64,000 bases of DNA from Botryotinia globosa (Eukaryota; Ascomycota; Leotiomycetes; Helotiales; Sclerotiniaceae): positions 2,232,001 to 2,296,000 of the forward strand of contig RCSZ01000007.1 of NCBI GenBank assembly GCA_014898425.1, read 5' to 3'. Every line of letters starts with the position of its first letter. Position 1 is the first letter of the stretch. Made by a program: the position numbers and the translations under genes. Under the pieces are notes generated by a model, which was given only the letters and a program-made list of their open reading frames with translations, had not been told where the DNA came from and ran no database searches. This document shows positions 36,601 through 49,754 of this stretch, piece by piece.

Positions 36601-39600
36601 TAAATAGAATTAAAAACAATAAAAAGCTTTATAGGATTATTAATTAATATAAATTAAAATCTAATCTGAAATTATTTTTATTATTTACTGATAAAAATCT
36701 TATTAAAAATATTATAAAAAAGACCGAGATTTTATATAAAAAGGTTCTCAATTATTTCAATACCTTTAATAATCTTGAATATAATTCCCTTAAAAATTAA
36801 AATGGATTAAATATTTTAAAGTAATTCTAATCTATTTTGATAAAGGAGATTGAGCACAATATTATTAAAATCTTCAGTATTTCTCTAAATACTAATTATA
36901 TTATAATACAAATATTTAAGATTTATTAATTAGTAATTAATAATACTTTATATAGATTCTACAATTAATACCTAACACTTAGTTTTATCCCATAAATCTA
37001 AAAACTCATTAAAATAATTATATTATTCAAAATCAATAAAAAGAATAGATTCTCTATCTACTTCTAATAATCAATTGTATTTATTTTCTATATTTCAAAA
37101 AGTTTAAAGAGAATTATAATCTATTATCTAATATAAACCATATTAATCAATAGCATCCTTAACTTATAATATAAAAAAACCCTCCCTAAAAAAACTACAA
37201 TAAATCTAATTGCTTATTTTATATATAATATAGAGATTGCTTTTTTCTAAGAATTGGAAATCACTATAATCACTATAGATATCCAAAACATTTTTAATAC
37301 ACTTCTAAAACAAAGATTACTAAAAAGAATAATTAAATAAGATTAACCTCTAATCCTTTTAAAATTAATCAACTCCTTTTTTATTAATCGATATATTTAA
37401 ATCTATTTAAAAAATTCAATTATATCTAATTATAGAATTATATATAGAATATTATAAAATTTCTTTCTTTCCCTAATACTATATATATTATATTTGATTA
37501 AATTTATATCACAAAATATAAAATTATATTTTGAATATACTAATAACCTTTATCTATATTAAACTTTTTAATCCCTAAATATTAATATTCTTATTCTAAT
37601 AAATAATATAAAAAAGATTCTTGAATAAAATAATAACAATAAAATTATCTTTATCCCCAAAAAATTCGAAATAATCTATTTTATTAAAAAGAAAGAGAAT
37701 TACACTTCTCTCTATATTATTAATAAAAAACTTATTATTATATCAATTATTACAATCAAAAACAAAATATAATTTATTTTAAAATAACTTAAAGTTTAAT
37801 TTGATAAAAGACTTTTCTTTAAAAAATATATAATTATAAAGATTATTAAAACTTAAATAATAATATATTATATCCACAATTTTGCAAAAATAATTAATAA
37901 CTCTTTAATTTTAATTTTATATAAAGCTATTATTATCTACATTATCCCCTTTTTTATATATAGAATCGAAATATAATTTAATAATAAAATGAAATTATTT
38001 TGTATTTAATATATTACTCACAATCTTACTATTTCTTTTTAAATAAACTAATATATTAATCTATTAAAACAAATATTCACTCTAATATTTAAAAATATAT
38101 TTCTAATTTAAAAGATTACTTTAATAACTATTCTTTTTAGAAATATAAGTATTCTATTTATTAATATAATATTAAATAAAGCTAAGCTTTGTTTTATTAT
38201 ATATATTTAATTAATAGATATCTTTTATTTTATAATCCATTGAATTATATTCCTATTTATTATTAAAGATAAAAGTATTAATTAATAATAGAAATCTAAA
38301 ATCAAAATTCAATGTTTAGAAATAATCCTTTTTAATATTATATATTCTATATTATAATCTTTATATTTCTTTTTAGAATACTAAATAAATCTAATAGAGA
38401 GTATTAATAAGAAAATAATAATTATTAGTTTTAAAAAATAATAATTTCATTTTTCTTTTAATAAAATCTCAATCTTTTTAAATAATTCTAAACAAATCAT
38501 TAATAAAAAAAAACTTATTGAATATAAATATATAATATACTAAAATAAAGAGTAAATTATTATTAATTTAAATTCGATTAATAATATCTTATATATCTTC
38601 AATTTAGAAATAATTAAAACCTATATAAACTTTAAATATACTTTAAAAACCTTTTTATTTAACAAACAATATCTATAATTCTATATGAATAGTATTTTAA
38701 TAATCTAATATTTATATAATAATATATTTGATTTTTCTTAATAAGTTTTTTATATTTATCAAAATACTATATAAATCTTTAATATCAGAATTCGTTAATC
38801 CTTTGAATATATAAATATTAAAAGGAATAAGATTATTAATAAACTTATTGATTTTAAAGTCTACAAATCTATTTAGAATTTAGAACCTATTTCAATATTT
38901 ATTATTAATAAAATAAAGATTATTATTAAAAGGCTCTACAATCAAACGAAATAATTTTAATGAAAGAAATAATAATCTATTTTTTCAGATATTTATAACA
39001 AATAGAATCTTGCCTATATAATTAAATTTTCTTTAGAATTAAATTTACTAAAAAAGATATTATATTATATTCTAATCATATATATAGAATATAGGGATTT
39101 CATATAATATTATAAGAAATTCTAATATCAAAACACTAACTTGGAATATTCTTATAATTATCAAAAGATTTCTGAATATTTAATATTATATCGAAAATCA
39201 TTAATTCAATTTAAGAAATAATCTAAATAATTACTTTTACTTCTACCTTTATCAATAATAAAAAACTTTAATTACTTTTTATTTTTAATATTATAATTAT
39301 TAGTATTAACTGAATTCTTTAGAATTATCTAATTCTATATTAATATTTATTTCTATTAAAAATATCCAATTATCTTTCCCTCTTTTTCTTTTCCTTTTTC
39401 TTTCTTTTTAATCGGAATTTGTTTTTTCTCTATTTAATTTAAATAATGATTAAAGGATATAACAGAAATATTATCTAATATTTATATATTTTGTAAATAC
39501 ACACCCTTATAATCCACATTCGTTTATTCCTAAAGAATTATATTTAGCTTTTTAGAGTTTTGAAAATATTATTAATCTTATCTCAATTAGCAAAAAAAGA

Positions 39601-40565
39601 GTTATTTAAATAAACTCTGATCTTTGTATATATAAATTGCTTTTTAAAGTATTAGATAAATCTATAGCTTAGCATATCCTCATACCCCTCGAGAAGTTCC
39701 TAGGGTTGGCTTTAAGCCGGCTTGATGAATGTTAATAAATACTACTACTACTACTACTACTACAAAAAGAAACGACAACCCACTCTTTCAGGCACCTACA
39801 ACAAGTGGAATCTTGTCTACACAGTTAGGTTTCCTTTGGAGTTGAATTTGCTAAGAAAGATGTTATATTATATCCTAGCTATATATATAGGATACAGGGA
39901 TTTCGTATAGTATTATAGAAAGTTTCAGCATCAAAATATTAACTTGGAATACTCCTGTAGTTGTTAAAAGACTTTTGAGTATCTAGTATTATATTGTAAA
40001 TTACTAGCTTAATTCAGGAAATGATTTAAATAATTATTTTTACTTTCACCTTTGTTGATAATGGAAGACTTTAGCTACCTTTCATTTTTAATATTATAAT
40101 CACTAATATTAACTAAATTCTTTGAAATCACTTGGTTTTATATTAGTATTTGCCCCTATTAAAAACATCTGATTACCTTTTTCCCTTTTTTTCTTTTTCT
40201 TTTTCTTTCTTTTTAAACGGATTCTACTTTTCTTTTATCTAAATTAAACAGCAATTAAGGGATACAATAAAAGTATCTCCTAATATCAATACATCTTATA
40301 AATACACATCCTTATAACTTATATTCGTTTATTTCTAAAGAATTATATCTAGTTTTTTAGAATCTTGAAAATATTACTAGCCCTATTTCAACTGGTGAAG
40401 AAGGAGTTACTCAAATAAGCCCTAACCCTTATATATATGAATTGTTTTTTAAGATATTAAATAAATCTATAGCTTAATACATCCCTATATTCCTCAAGAG
40501 ATTCCCAGGGTTGATTTTAAGCTGGTTTAATGAACATTAATAAATACTACTACTACTACTATTAC
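33636..40565 (+). mobile_element. 5'-truncated Tad-type LINE, split by LINE copy 3
   Basis: Present as 33636-33659 and 39775-40565, ending in (TAC)n like the full copies. TSD AAAAACAATATA lies at 33623-33634 and 40566-40577. The least mutated LINE sequence in the window, it encodes the C-terminal end of ORF2: IYIGYRDFV at 39882-39908, then about QHQNINLEYSCSC (39924-39962) and KTFEYLVLYCK, the fungal Tad signature H-G-D-F...CSCG...K-x-x-E-H-L...C. This fixes the sense strand of the family. Confidence 0.85.
33660..39761 (+). mobile_element. Tad-type LINE, copy 3 (about 6.1 kb)
   Basis: Plus-strand element from about 33660 (CAGATCGACACAACATTCC at 33666-33684 is shared by all copies) to the (TAC)n tail at 39742-39761. 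The 13-bp TSD ACAAAAAGAAACG lies at 33647-33659 and 39762-39774, inside the truncated LINE. ORF2 reverse transcriptase is readable at about 36840-37800 in one frame: TIDIQNIFNTLLKQRLLKR at 37272-37328 (the TMDVQGAFD block) and LSLILYILYLIKF (37470-37508), then YFEYTNNLYLY at 37527-37559 (the FGYADD block, both Asp now Asn). Open frames at 33666-33887 (antisense) and 33922-34329 (sense, about where ORF1 should start) have no recognisable motif. Confidence 0.88.
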
Positions 40566-40577
40566 AAAAACAATATA

Positions 40578-41539
40578 AAAATATATCACAAAAACCAGAA
40601 ATTTATCTTTATAATCCAAATCCTCTAAAAAAATAAGATTAATAATAAAACCCAATATAATAATATTTAAAAAAAAATATTCAACAATCCCAAAAATATT
40701 AATAAAATATACTCAAAACATAAATAATAAATAATCCATTACAAAATAATAAGAATTTATAAAATATTCTATTAAATTATTAAATTAATTCAATCTATTG
40801 ATTATCAAAAGATTTAGTTTTTCTATTAATTAAGATTTATAAATACCCTCTTGTTTAATTTCCTTATATAAAAAAACCTTTATATTCTTTATATATTATT
40901 CCCTCTATTGAATTATAATATTATTGCTTATTTTCTTTATAATACTTTTTGTTAAAACAATATTATAATATATATAGATTTGATATATAAAATTAAAATT
41001 AGAAATATATCAAATAAATATTAAAATACAAATCTTTTTTTGATAATAATAATAATTATAAAGAATAAAAAGCTTATTATTAAAATAATAAAAATCATTA
41101 ATAAAAATATTAATAATATATTTAAAACAATAGAAACAAATAGGAATAATTAATTCTAATAAACTAATAACAAACTATAATATAATAATTAAAATATTAT
41201 CAAATAAAAAAACAATTATAATAAATTGTATATTAACTAAATAAAAATATATTATTGAAATAATTATATTGCTTCAAAAAAGGATTAGTTTTATAAAACA
41301 TTTAATAATCTATTAACAAAATAATAAAATATATAAAAAATATTGTTATTTGTTTTTTCAATTTTTTATAATATAAAAAGTATAAGAATTTTTTTAAATT
41401 TTTTATAAAAATATAGAAATACCTTTTAATTTATAATAATCAGAGTTTGTTAACAATATAATAAAAGATTACCTTCAATTCTATAGAATTATATATAAAC
41501 AAATCATTTCTCAAAATATAAAATACAAAAAAAAAGTTT
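40578..41539 (+). other. Gypsy 3' internal region, second part
   Basis: AT-rich, no motif seen. It ends in an A-rich tract just before LTR 2. Confidence 0.4.
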
Positions 41540-41827
41540 TATCAAAATCACAAAATTATAAAATATATAAAACCATATAATAAGGAACTCTCAAGTTTAC
41601 TTCATATCACAAACCCCTTTTTCAAACCTTTTTATATCACAAATCCCTTTTCCAAATATTTTTCTTTTCCAAAAGATCTTGGAAAACTAATCTTTTATTT
41701 TAAGTCCTTATATGGAAAACAATTCATTTCCTATAAATTATATATTTTTTATAATTTAAAAGAAGTAATGAAAAGTCTTTATACAAAATATACTTAAGTT
41801 GATTTATTACTATTATCTACTCTAACA
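41540..41827 (+). repeat. Gypsy LTR 2
   Basis: 288 bp, starting TATCAAAATCAC (TG to TA) and ending ACTCTAACA. It matches both parts of LTR 1 almost only by RIP-type differences. Confidence 0.82.
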
Positions 41828-42012
41828 AAAAAATCATTTTTAATTTTTTTTTTATAATTCAGGCATATTATCTAAATCTATTATATTAAAAAAAACTAAT
41901 TTATATTTTATTATATATATTTAAATAATAAATTTAGTTTATTTATTAATAAAATATATTCTTTATTCATTTATTATAAAAGGTTGAAAAATAAATATTT
42001 AAATAATATCTT
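41828..42012. other. AT-rich flank between Gypsy and LINE copy 4
   Basis: Degenerate DNA. By position its right end is the left flank of the insertion site of LINE copy 4, so it may belong to the diverged LINE that resumes at 48033. Confidence 0.35.
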
Positions 42013-42026
42013 TTCTAATATATTCA

Positions 42027-45000
42027 CACAGATCGACACAACATTTTAAAATCAAGGTATCTTTGTATTTCCAATTTTATTATATAGAATTAACTTTTTA
42101 TATTCTTTATAAATCCTTTTATTTAATTTAATAATTATTTTTATAATAATATTATTGGGTAATGGGTTTATAATATCGAATTATTTTTTATAATTATTAA
42201 ATTTTAGATTTATATATTCATTGGATTTATAACCTTTATTTAATTTCAATTAATTTTATATAATTGAAAGAAAAAAAAGTAGAATGAATATTCAAGTATT
42301 TTTTGTTTTTGAAATTGATTATTGTAATTAAAATATTATTTTGAGTATATCAAATGTTATTAAAAAGCAATTTAATATTTTTGAATGTAATATAAAAAGT
42401 AAATATATGATTGTTATAAGTTTTGTAATATTATTTAATATTTTTATGATATTTTATATAAATATATTTAGTATGATTTTTATAAAAAAAATATTAACTT
42501 TATAATTAATTTTATAATTATTGTTATTTTTATTGATATTATTGTTTTTTTTATATCTTTTGGTGTTTATATTCAATCTTTTATTTATATTATATTTATT
42601 ATTAATTCTAAAATCTTTATGAAGGTAGTTAAGTTTAGTAATATAAATAATATTAGAAATAATATATTTTCTAACTTTAGAAATATATAATTCGAAAAAA
42701 CTTTTTATAATTTTATATTAGAAAAAAGTTTTATTTCAAATTATATTTAATATTAAAATTGGAGATTATTTGTTAAATATAAATTTCTAATTTTATTTAA
42801 TTAATCCTTTATTTTCACTTTTTAATAATATTTTATAGAAATTATTGAAAGTTTTTTTATAATTGATATTCTAATAATTTTGTTTATGATTGTAAATTGA
42901 ATTATTATTTTTATAATTAATAATATTTGTAATTTGTTTTATAATAAGTATAATTGATAAAAGATATTACAAATATTAAATACTATATCCTTAATTATTT
43001 TAAAAATCTAGTATAATTATATGATTATAGAAATCTTTATTTTTTTTATAAATCTAAATAATAAGGTAATTATAGTAAATAAATTTTTTATTTTTAATAA
43101 AATCTTTATATAAACAAAAAAACATTGAATTATTATTAAATCATTTAATCATAAAATTAATAAATATTCTAATAAAATTATTTAAATTATTTTATTTATT
43201 AAAATAATTTGTTCTTTTATTCTTTTTAATATTAATAATTCTTTCAGATTAATTAAAAAGAAATATATTATAATCTAATATAATCCAAATTATTAAGAAT
43301 ATTATTTTTCTTTTAAATATTAATAAGTTCCTTTTCTATATTGATTATAGTTATTGAATAGATATATATAAGGGATTAGTAGATATTAATTGTATAATAT
43401 TATCTAAATATATTAATTGTTATAGTTTATTCGAGGTTGGATATAATAAATACTTTATTGCTTTTTAATATAAGAATAGTATTATAATATTTTTTATTAA
43501 AAATGAATTCAAGATTATTTAAAAGATAGGGGAGATTTAATATAAAATAATTAATATATTTGTTGAAATCTTTGAAATAAAAATATTTAATGTTTTTATA
43601 ATTATAATTGCAAAATCTATTAATAAATATAAGTATAATATTATTATTATTTAATATAAATAGATTGGATTTATTTTTATTGTTAATTAGATTTTAATCT
43701 AAAATTAAATATAAGTTTTTATAATTGTAATCCAAATATCTATTTTTTTTAAATAAGGATTCCTAGGTTATATTTGAAAATAAATAAAGGAAAGGATAAG
43801 GATATCTTTTATTATATATAAAATCTTAATAAATTTAATATATTCAATTCAAAAAAATTTTTATTAATATTAGTATAATATAATAAATTTTATAATAGAA
43901 TTTGTAATCAATAAATCTGATAATATAATTTTTAAATTTATTGGATTAATATTGATAGAAGTATTTTTGTATATATAATAATTCTTATAATTTTTGATAT
44001 CTAGTAAATCAATATTATATATATTTAAGAATTTTGAATAGTTATTAATATATAAATTCAAAACTATTTAAATTATAATTATTATATTCTAATAAATTTC
44101 TAGGATTTTAAGAATTTTGAAAAGCTAAATTGTTTTTAGATTATAATATATATATACAAAGATATTAATTTATATATATAATAATACTATTTTATATATA
44201 ATAAAAAAAGTTTTTAAATTAATATGAATAGAAATATTATATTCAATTTATATTATTAATTAAACAATAATAAAATAATTGATTATATATTCTATAAAAT
44301 CTTATTATTTCGATATTTAATAAAAAGCGATTTCAATATTTAATATTATATATTCAAATTAAGGGTATAATCTAAATACAAAAACTCGAATTTAATACAT
44401 TAGTTTAGTAATAGTAATATAAATTTTATTAGTGTTTTTAATAAATCTATATATAGGGTTGATTATATTATTGACTTTATTTTCTTAAATATCTTTTTTA
44501 TTAGAATTATTATTAAAAAAGATATATATAATAACTCGAATTATAAGATATAAATTATTATCATTTTAGAATAAAATATAACCCTATTAGAATAATACTA
44601 TTATAAAATTCTAGAAATAAAGTTAAGAAACTTCTTTAATCTAATATATATTAATATAATTTCTCTTTTTAGTTTTCTTTTTTTTGTAAATAAAATTATA
44701 ATTAAAATATATATAACAGATTTTATAATAATAATAAATATTGTTATTTATATAACTAATAAATTGAATAAAAAAGATAGTAAAGTTATATTATAATAAA
44801 TCCTCAAATATAAGAAGATATATTAGAATTATTTTTATAAATATAATATTTTAGATAAGAATATTTCTCAAATAACTCAAACTTTCTATAAAATAATCTA
44901 ATGAATAAAATATAATTATTAGAAGAATATTATAAATAAAATTAAAGATAATAAAAAGTTCTATAAGACTATTAATTAATATAAATTAAGATTTAATTTA

Positions 45001-48000
45001 AAATCGCTTTTATTGTTTATTAATAAAAATCTTATTAAAAATATTATAAAGAAAACTGAGATTTTATATAAAAAAATCCTCGATTATTTCAATATCTTTA
45101 GTAATCTTAAATACAATCCTTTTGAAAATTAAAATGAATCAAATATTTTAAAATAATTTTAATCTATTTCAATAAAAAAGGTTGAATATAATATCATTAA
45201 GATTTTTAATATTTTTTTAAATACTAATTATATTATAATACAAATATTCAAGGTTTATTAACTAATAATTAGTAATATTTATATAAACTTTATAATTAAT
45301 ATTTAGCATTTAATTTCATTTTATAAATTTAAAAACTTATTGAAATAATTATATTATCTAAAGTTAATAAAAAGAATAAATCCTTTATCTATTTTTAATA
45401 ATCAATTATATTTATTTCCTATATCTTAAAAAATCTAAAAAGAATTATAATTTATTATTTGATATAAATTATATTAATTAATAATATTCTTAACCTACAA
45501 TATAAAAAAATTCTCCCTAAAAAAACTATTATAAATTTAATTGTTTACTTTATATATAATATAAAGATTATTTTTTCCTAAAAATTGAAAATTATTATAA
45601 TCATTATAAATATTCAAAATATTTTCAATATATTTCTAAAACAAAAACTATTAAAAAAAATAATCAAATAAAACTAACCCCTAACCTTCCTAAAACTAAT
45701 CGATTCCCTCCTTACTAATTAATATATTCAAATCTATCTAAAAAATTCAATTATATTTAATTATAAAATTATATATAGAATATTATAGAATTCCTTTTTT
45801 TTTTCCCAATTCTATATATATTATATTTAATTAAATTTATATTATAAAATATAAAATTATATTTTGAATATATTAATAATTTTTATCTATATTAGATCTC
45901 CCAATCCCTAAATATTAATATTTTTATTCTAATAAATAATATAAAAAAGATTTTCAAATAAAATAATAATAATAAGATTACCTTTATTTCTAAAAAATTT
46001 GAAATAATCTATTCATTTAAAAAAAGGATATACTTTTTTTATCATTATTAATAAAAACTTAATATTACATTAATTAGAAATGAAAAAAAATATAATTTAT
46101 TTTAAAATAATGGAATCGTTTATAAAAAACTTTTTTTAAAAAATATAAAGAAAAAACTACAAAACTAATAATAATATAGGATATTATAATTTCAAAAAAA
46201 CAATTGATAGCTTTCAGCTTTAATTTATACAAAATATTATATTATTATTCCTTTTTTATATATAAAATCAAATAATTTGATAAGAAAAGAAAAGCAGGGA
46301 GAGGGAAGAGAGGAGGGAGAACGGAGTAGCTGGGGGGAAAGAAAGAAGAGATAATTTATAAAATATTTCAATTTAAAAAATTTTTCAATATTATTCTTTT
46401 AAAAATAAATATTCTATTTATTAAATAATATTAAGTAAAACTAAATTTTATTTTATTTATCTATTCAATTAATAAATATCTTTCATTTTATAATCTATTA
46501 AATTATATTTTTATTTATTATTAAAAATAAAAATATTAATTAATAATAAAAATCTAAAATCAAAATTTAATATTTAGAAATAATTCTTTTTAATATTATA
46601 TATTTTACACTATAATCTTCACATTTCTTTTTAAAATATTAAATAGATTTAATAAAAAATATTAATAAGAAAATAATAATTATTAGTTTTAAAAAATAAT
46701 GATTTTATTTCTTTTTCAATAAAATTTCAATTTTTTTAAATAATTTTAAATAAATTATTAATAGAAATAGATTTATTAAATATAAATATATAATATATTA
46801 AAATAAAGAGTAAATCATTATTAATTTGAATTTGATTAATAATATTTTATATATTTTCAATTTAAAGATAATTAAAGTTTATATAAATTTCAAATATATT
46901 TTCAAGATTTCTTTACTTAATAAATAATATTTATAATTTTATATCAATAATATTTCAATAATTTAATATTTATATAATAATATATTCGATTCCTTTTAAT
47001 AGATTTTTTATATTTATTAAAATGTTATATAAATCTTTGATATCAGAGTTTATTAATTCTCTAAATATATAAATATTAAAAAAAATAAGATTATTAATAA
47101 ACTTATTGATTTTAAGATTTATAAATCCATTTAAGATTTAGAATTCATTTTAATATTTATTATTAATAGAATAAGAATTATTATTAAAAAGCTTTATAAT
47201 TAAATAAAATAATTTTAATAAAAGAAATAATAATTTATTTTTTTAAATATTTATAATAAATGGAATCTTGTTTATATAATTAAATTTCCTTTGGTATTAA
47301 ATTTATTAAAAAAAATATTATATTATATCCTAGCTATATATATAGAATATAGGGATTTTATATAATACTATAAAAAGTTTTAATATTAAAATATTGATTT
47401 AAAATACTTTTATAATTATTAAAAAACTTCTAAATATTTGATATTATACTATAAATTATTAATTCAATTTAAAAAATAGTTTAAATAATTACTCTTATTT
47501 CTATCCTTATTAATAATAAAAGGTTTTAATTACCTTTTGTTTTTAATATTATAATTACTAATATTAATTAAATTCTTCAGAATTATTCGGTTTTATATTA
47601 ATATTTGTTTTTGTTAAAAATATTTAACTATCTCTTTCCTTCTTTTTTTTTTTTTTTTTTTTTTTTTAATCAAATCCTATTCTTCCCTTATTTAATTTAA
47701 ATAATAATTAAAAAATATAATAAAAATACTTTTTAATATCTACACATTTTATAAATATACACCTTTATAATTCATATTTATTTATTTCTAAAAAACTATA
47801 TCTAACTTTTTAAAATTCTAAAAATACTATTAGTCTTATTTCAATTAATAAAAAAAGAATTATTTAAATAAACTCTGATTCTTATATATATAAATTGTTT
47901 TTTAAAATATTAAATAAATTTATAATTTAATATATCTCTATACCCCTCAAAAGGTTTCTAAAGTTAGCCTTAAGCTAACTCAATAAATATTAATAAATAC

Positions 48001-48018
48001 TACTACTACTATTACTAC
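42027..48018 (+). mobile_element. Tad-type LINE, copy 4 (about 6.0 kb)
   Basis: Plus-strand copy. The 5' end is at CACAGATCGACACAAC and the tail TACTACTACTATTACTAC ends at 48018. The 14-bp TSD TTCTAATATATTCA is exact at 42013-42026 and 48019-48032. The reverse transcriptase motif reads YFEYINNFYLY near 45870. A purine-rich GC island replaces about 100 bp at 46284-46350. The antisense open frame at 43870-44061 is not taken as a gene. Confidence 0.87.
46284..46350. other. Purine-rich GC island inside LINE copy 4
   Basis: Sixty-seven bases almost entirely A and G (starting GAAAAGAAAAGCAGGGAGAG, including CTGGGGGGAAAG), with abrupt edges in DNA of very low GC. The same place in copies 1-3 has ordinary LINE sequence. 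Origin unknown. Confidence 0.75.
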
Positions 48019-48032
48019 TTCTAATATATTCA

Positions 48033-49521
48033 AATCTATTCTTTGTTTATTATATTTATTTTAAAATATAGAATTAATTTTATAATATATTAAAAGAAAA
48101 ATCTTCAAAAACTTTAAATTATAATAATCTAATTATTTATTAATAAGATTATTATTTCCTTAGATAATTTGAAATAATACATTAATAGATATAGATTTAT
48201 TAATTATAATTATATTATTTATTAAAACAATAGTAATTTAACTTGGATTTAAATTCAATGACTATTATATTTTATCTTTCTAATATTGAAGTTATCAAAA
48301 TCTAAAAAGGATTTCAATATACTTTTAAATTTCCAATTAATATATATTTATAATATTTATAATATTTAAAATTTCATATGAATAATATCTCAATAACATA
48401 GTATTTATAAGCAAATATTATAAACTTTTTCTAATAGACTTTTTTGATTTACTAGGATATTATATAAATATATAATATTAGAGTATACTAGATATTAAAA
48501 TATATAGAGATTAAAAGAAACAAAATAACTAATAGATTTATGGATTTCAATATCAACAATCTTATTTAAAATATTAAATCTATCTTCAAATTTATAATCA
48601 ATAATATCTATTTTTTTCTTAAAACTTTTAATTTTAATTTTAAATAATAATAATAATAATTTAAATAGAAATATACTTTATCCCTTTATTATTTTCAATA
48701 AAATTTTGAATATAAGATTTGATTTTGTTAATAAATTAAATCTTTTTAAAAATCAATTATATTATAAATTTGTTATATATTTTCTTTATAAAGATCTTTT
48801 ATAATATTATTAAAAATTTAATAATATAAATATAAATTTCAAATACTTTTATAAATATTTAAAGACTTTCGAATATTGAATTTTTTATCACAAAATTCAA
48901 TTTTTTGAAAAAGTAATTTAAAAGATTACAAATCCCTTCAATCTTATTTATTAAAAGTATTAAATATCTCTTTAATCTTATACCCAATCTATTAGATATA
49001 ATTGAATTTTTTAAAACTATTATCTTTCACATTAATATTTATCTCTGCTGAATTTATTTTATTAATAACTCCTTCTTTTTCTTTTTTCTTTTTTCTTTTT
49101 AATTATAAAATTTGTTAAAAGAGATTATATTATATTTATTTTATTCTTTAAAAGATTTTATTTGATAGTTTCTTTTTAAAGATTCTTATTCAATAACTTT
49201 CTTTCATTATAATATATTAATAATATTTATTTTTAAAGTCTTGAAATTTTTTTTTTACATTTTCAAAAGTTTTTAATAAGATATTAATATATAAATTTTT
49301 TTTGATTTGATTTTAATCTTATTTATTTGTATATTAATTAAATAAAAATAATTATTCATATAAATCTATAAATTCTTTTTTTTAAAGAATATAAAATTCT
49401 TTTTAAAATATATAAATAGAATTTTAATTTAGTATATCCCAATATTTCTAAAAAAAATCTCAAAGATTAAGCTCTAAGTTTATTCTCACTGAACTCAAAT
49501 AAAAACTACTACTACTACTAC
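48033..49521 (+). mobile_element. Diverged, probably 5'-truncated LINE with (TAC)n tail
   Basis: It resembles the 3' third of the Tad-type copies in layout: a pyrimidine-rich tract at 49073-49101 (CTTCTTTTTCTTTTTTC...), then AAGCTCTAAGTTTATTCTC and a tail ACTACTACTACTACTACTA ending at about 49521. Sequence identity is low, so it is a separate family or an older copy. LINE copy 4 is inserted into it, so its left part should lie before 42013. Confidence 0.6.
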
Positions 49522-49754
49522 TATAGAATTCCTATTTATACTATTGAGATATATTATTTTATTAGACTCAAAGAGATCGCTCGGAAGATTGCCCGAGGGT
49601 CTTATTAGGGAAGTTCGGCGGGGAGGGGGTTTATTTCTTTTACCCATCTGCTTCATTCAATGAGAACCAGATACAGACACATCGCATGGTCTTAGTATAG
49701 CTATATAGATCGAATCTATTATGAATTCATTATTCAGTAAAATAATTGAAAGTA
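49522..49754. other. Less AT-rich island, possible LTR remnant
   Basis: Contains GC-rich stretches (AGATCGCTCGGAAGATTGCC; GGGAAGTTCGGCGGGGAGG). The part 49610-49735 resembles 19945-20080. The shared end, GATCGAATCTATTA followed by an A/T-rich motif, is reminiscent of the ends of fungal LTRs, but no second LTR or TSD was found. Confidence 0.4.

Larger units (their letters stand above)
20360..41827 (+). mobile_element. Gypsy (Ty3-type) LTR retrotransposon, split by nested elements
   Basis: LTR 1 is 20360-20386 continued at 26470-26730; LTR 2 is 41540-41827. Both total 288 bp, start TGTCA-like and end TAATA/TAACA, and differ almost only by G/A and C/T. The flanks are AAAAA on both sides, compatible with a 5-bp TSD but weak evidence. 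Nested inside are LINE copy 2 (in LTR 1), the unknown dispersed repeat (31438-32366), a truncated LINE, and LINE copy 3. With these removed the element is about 7.5 kb, a normal Gypsy size. pol lies at 28560-31230. A purine-rich AAAAAAAAAG at 41527-41536 just before LTR 2 may be the polypurine tract. Confidence 0.85.
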
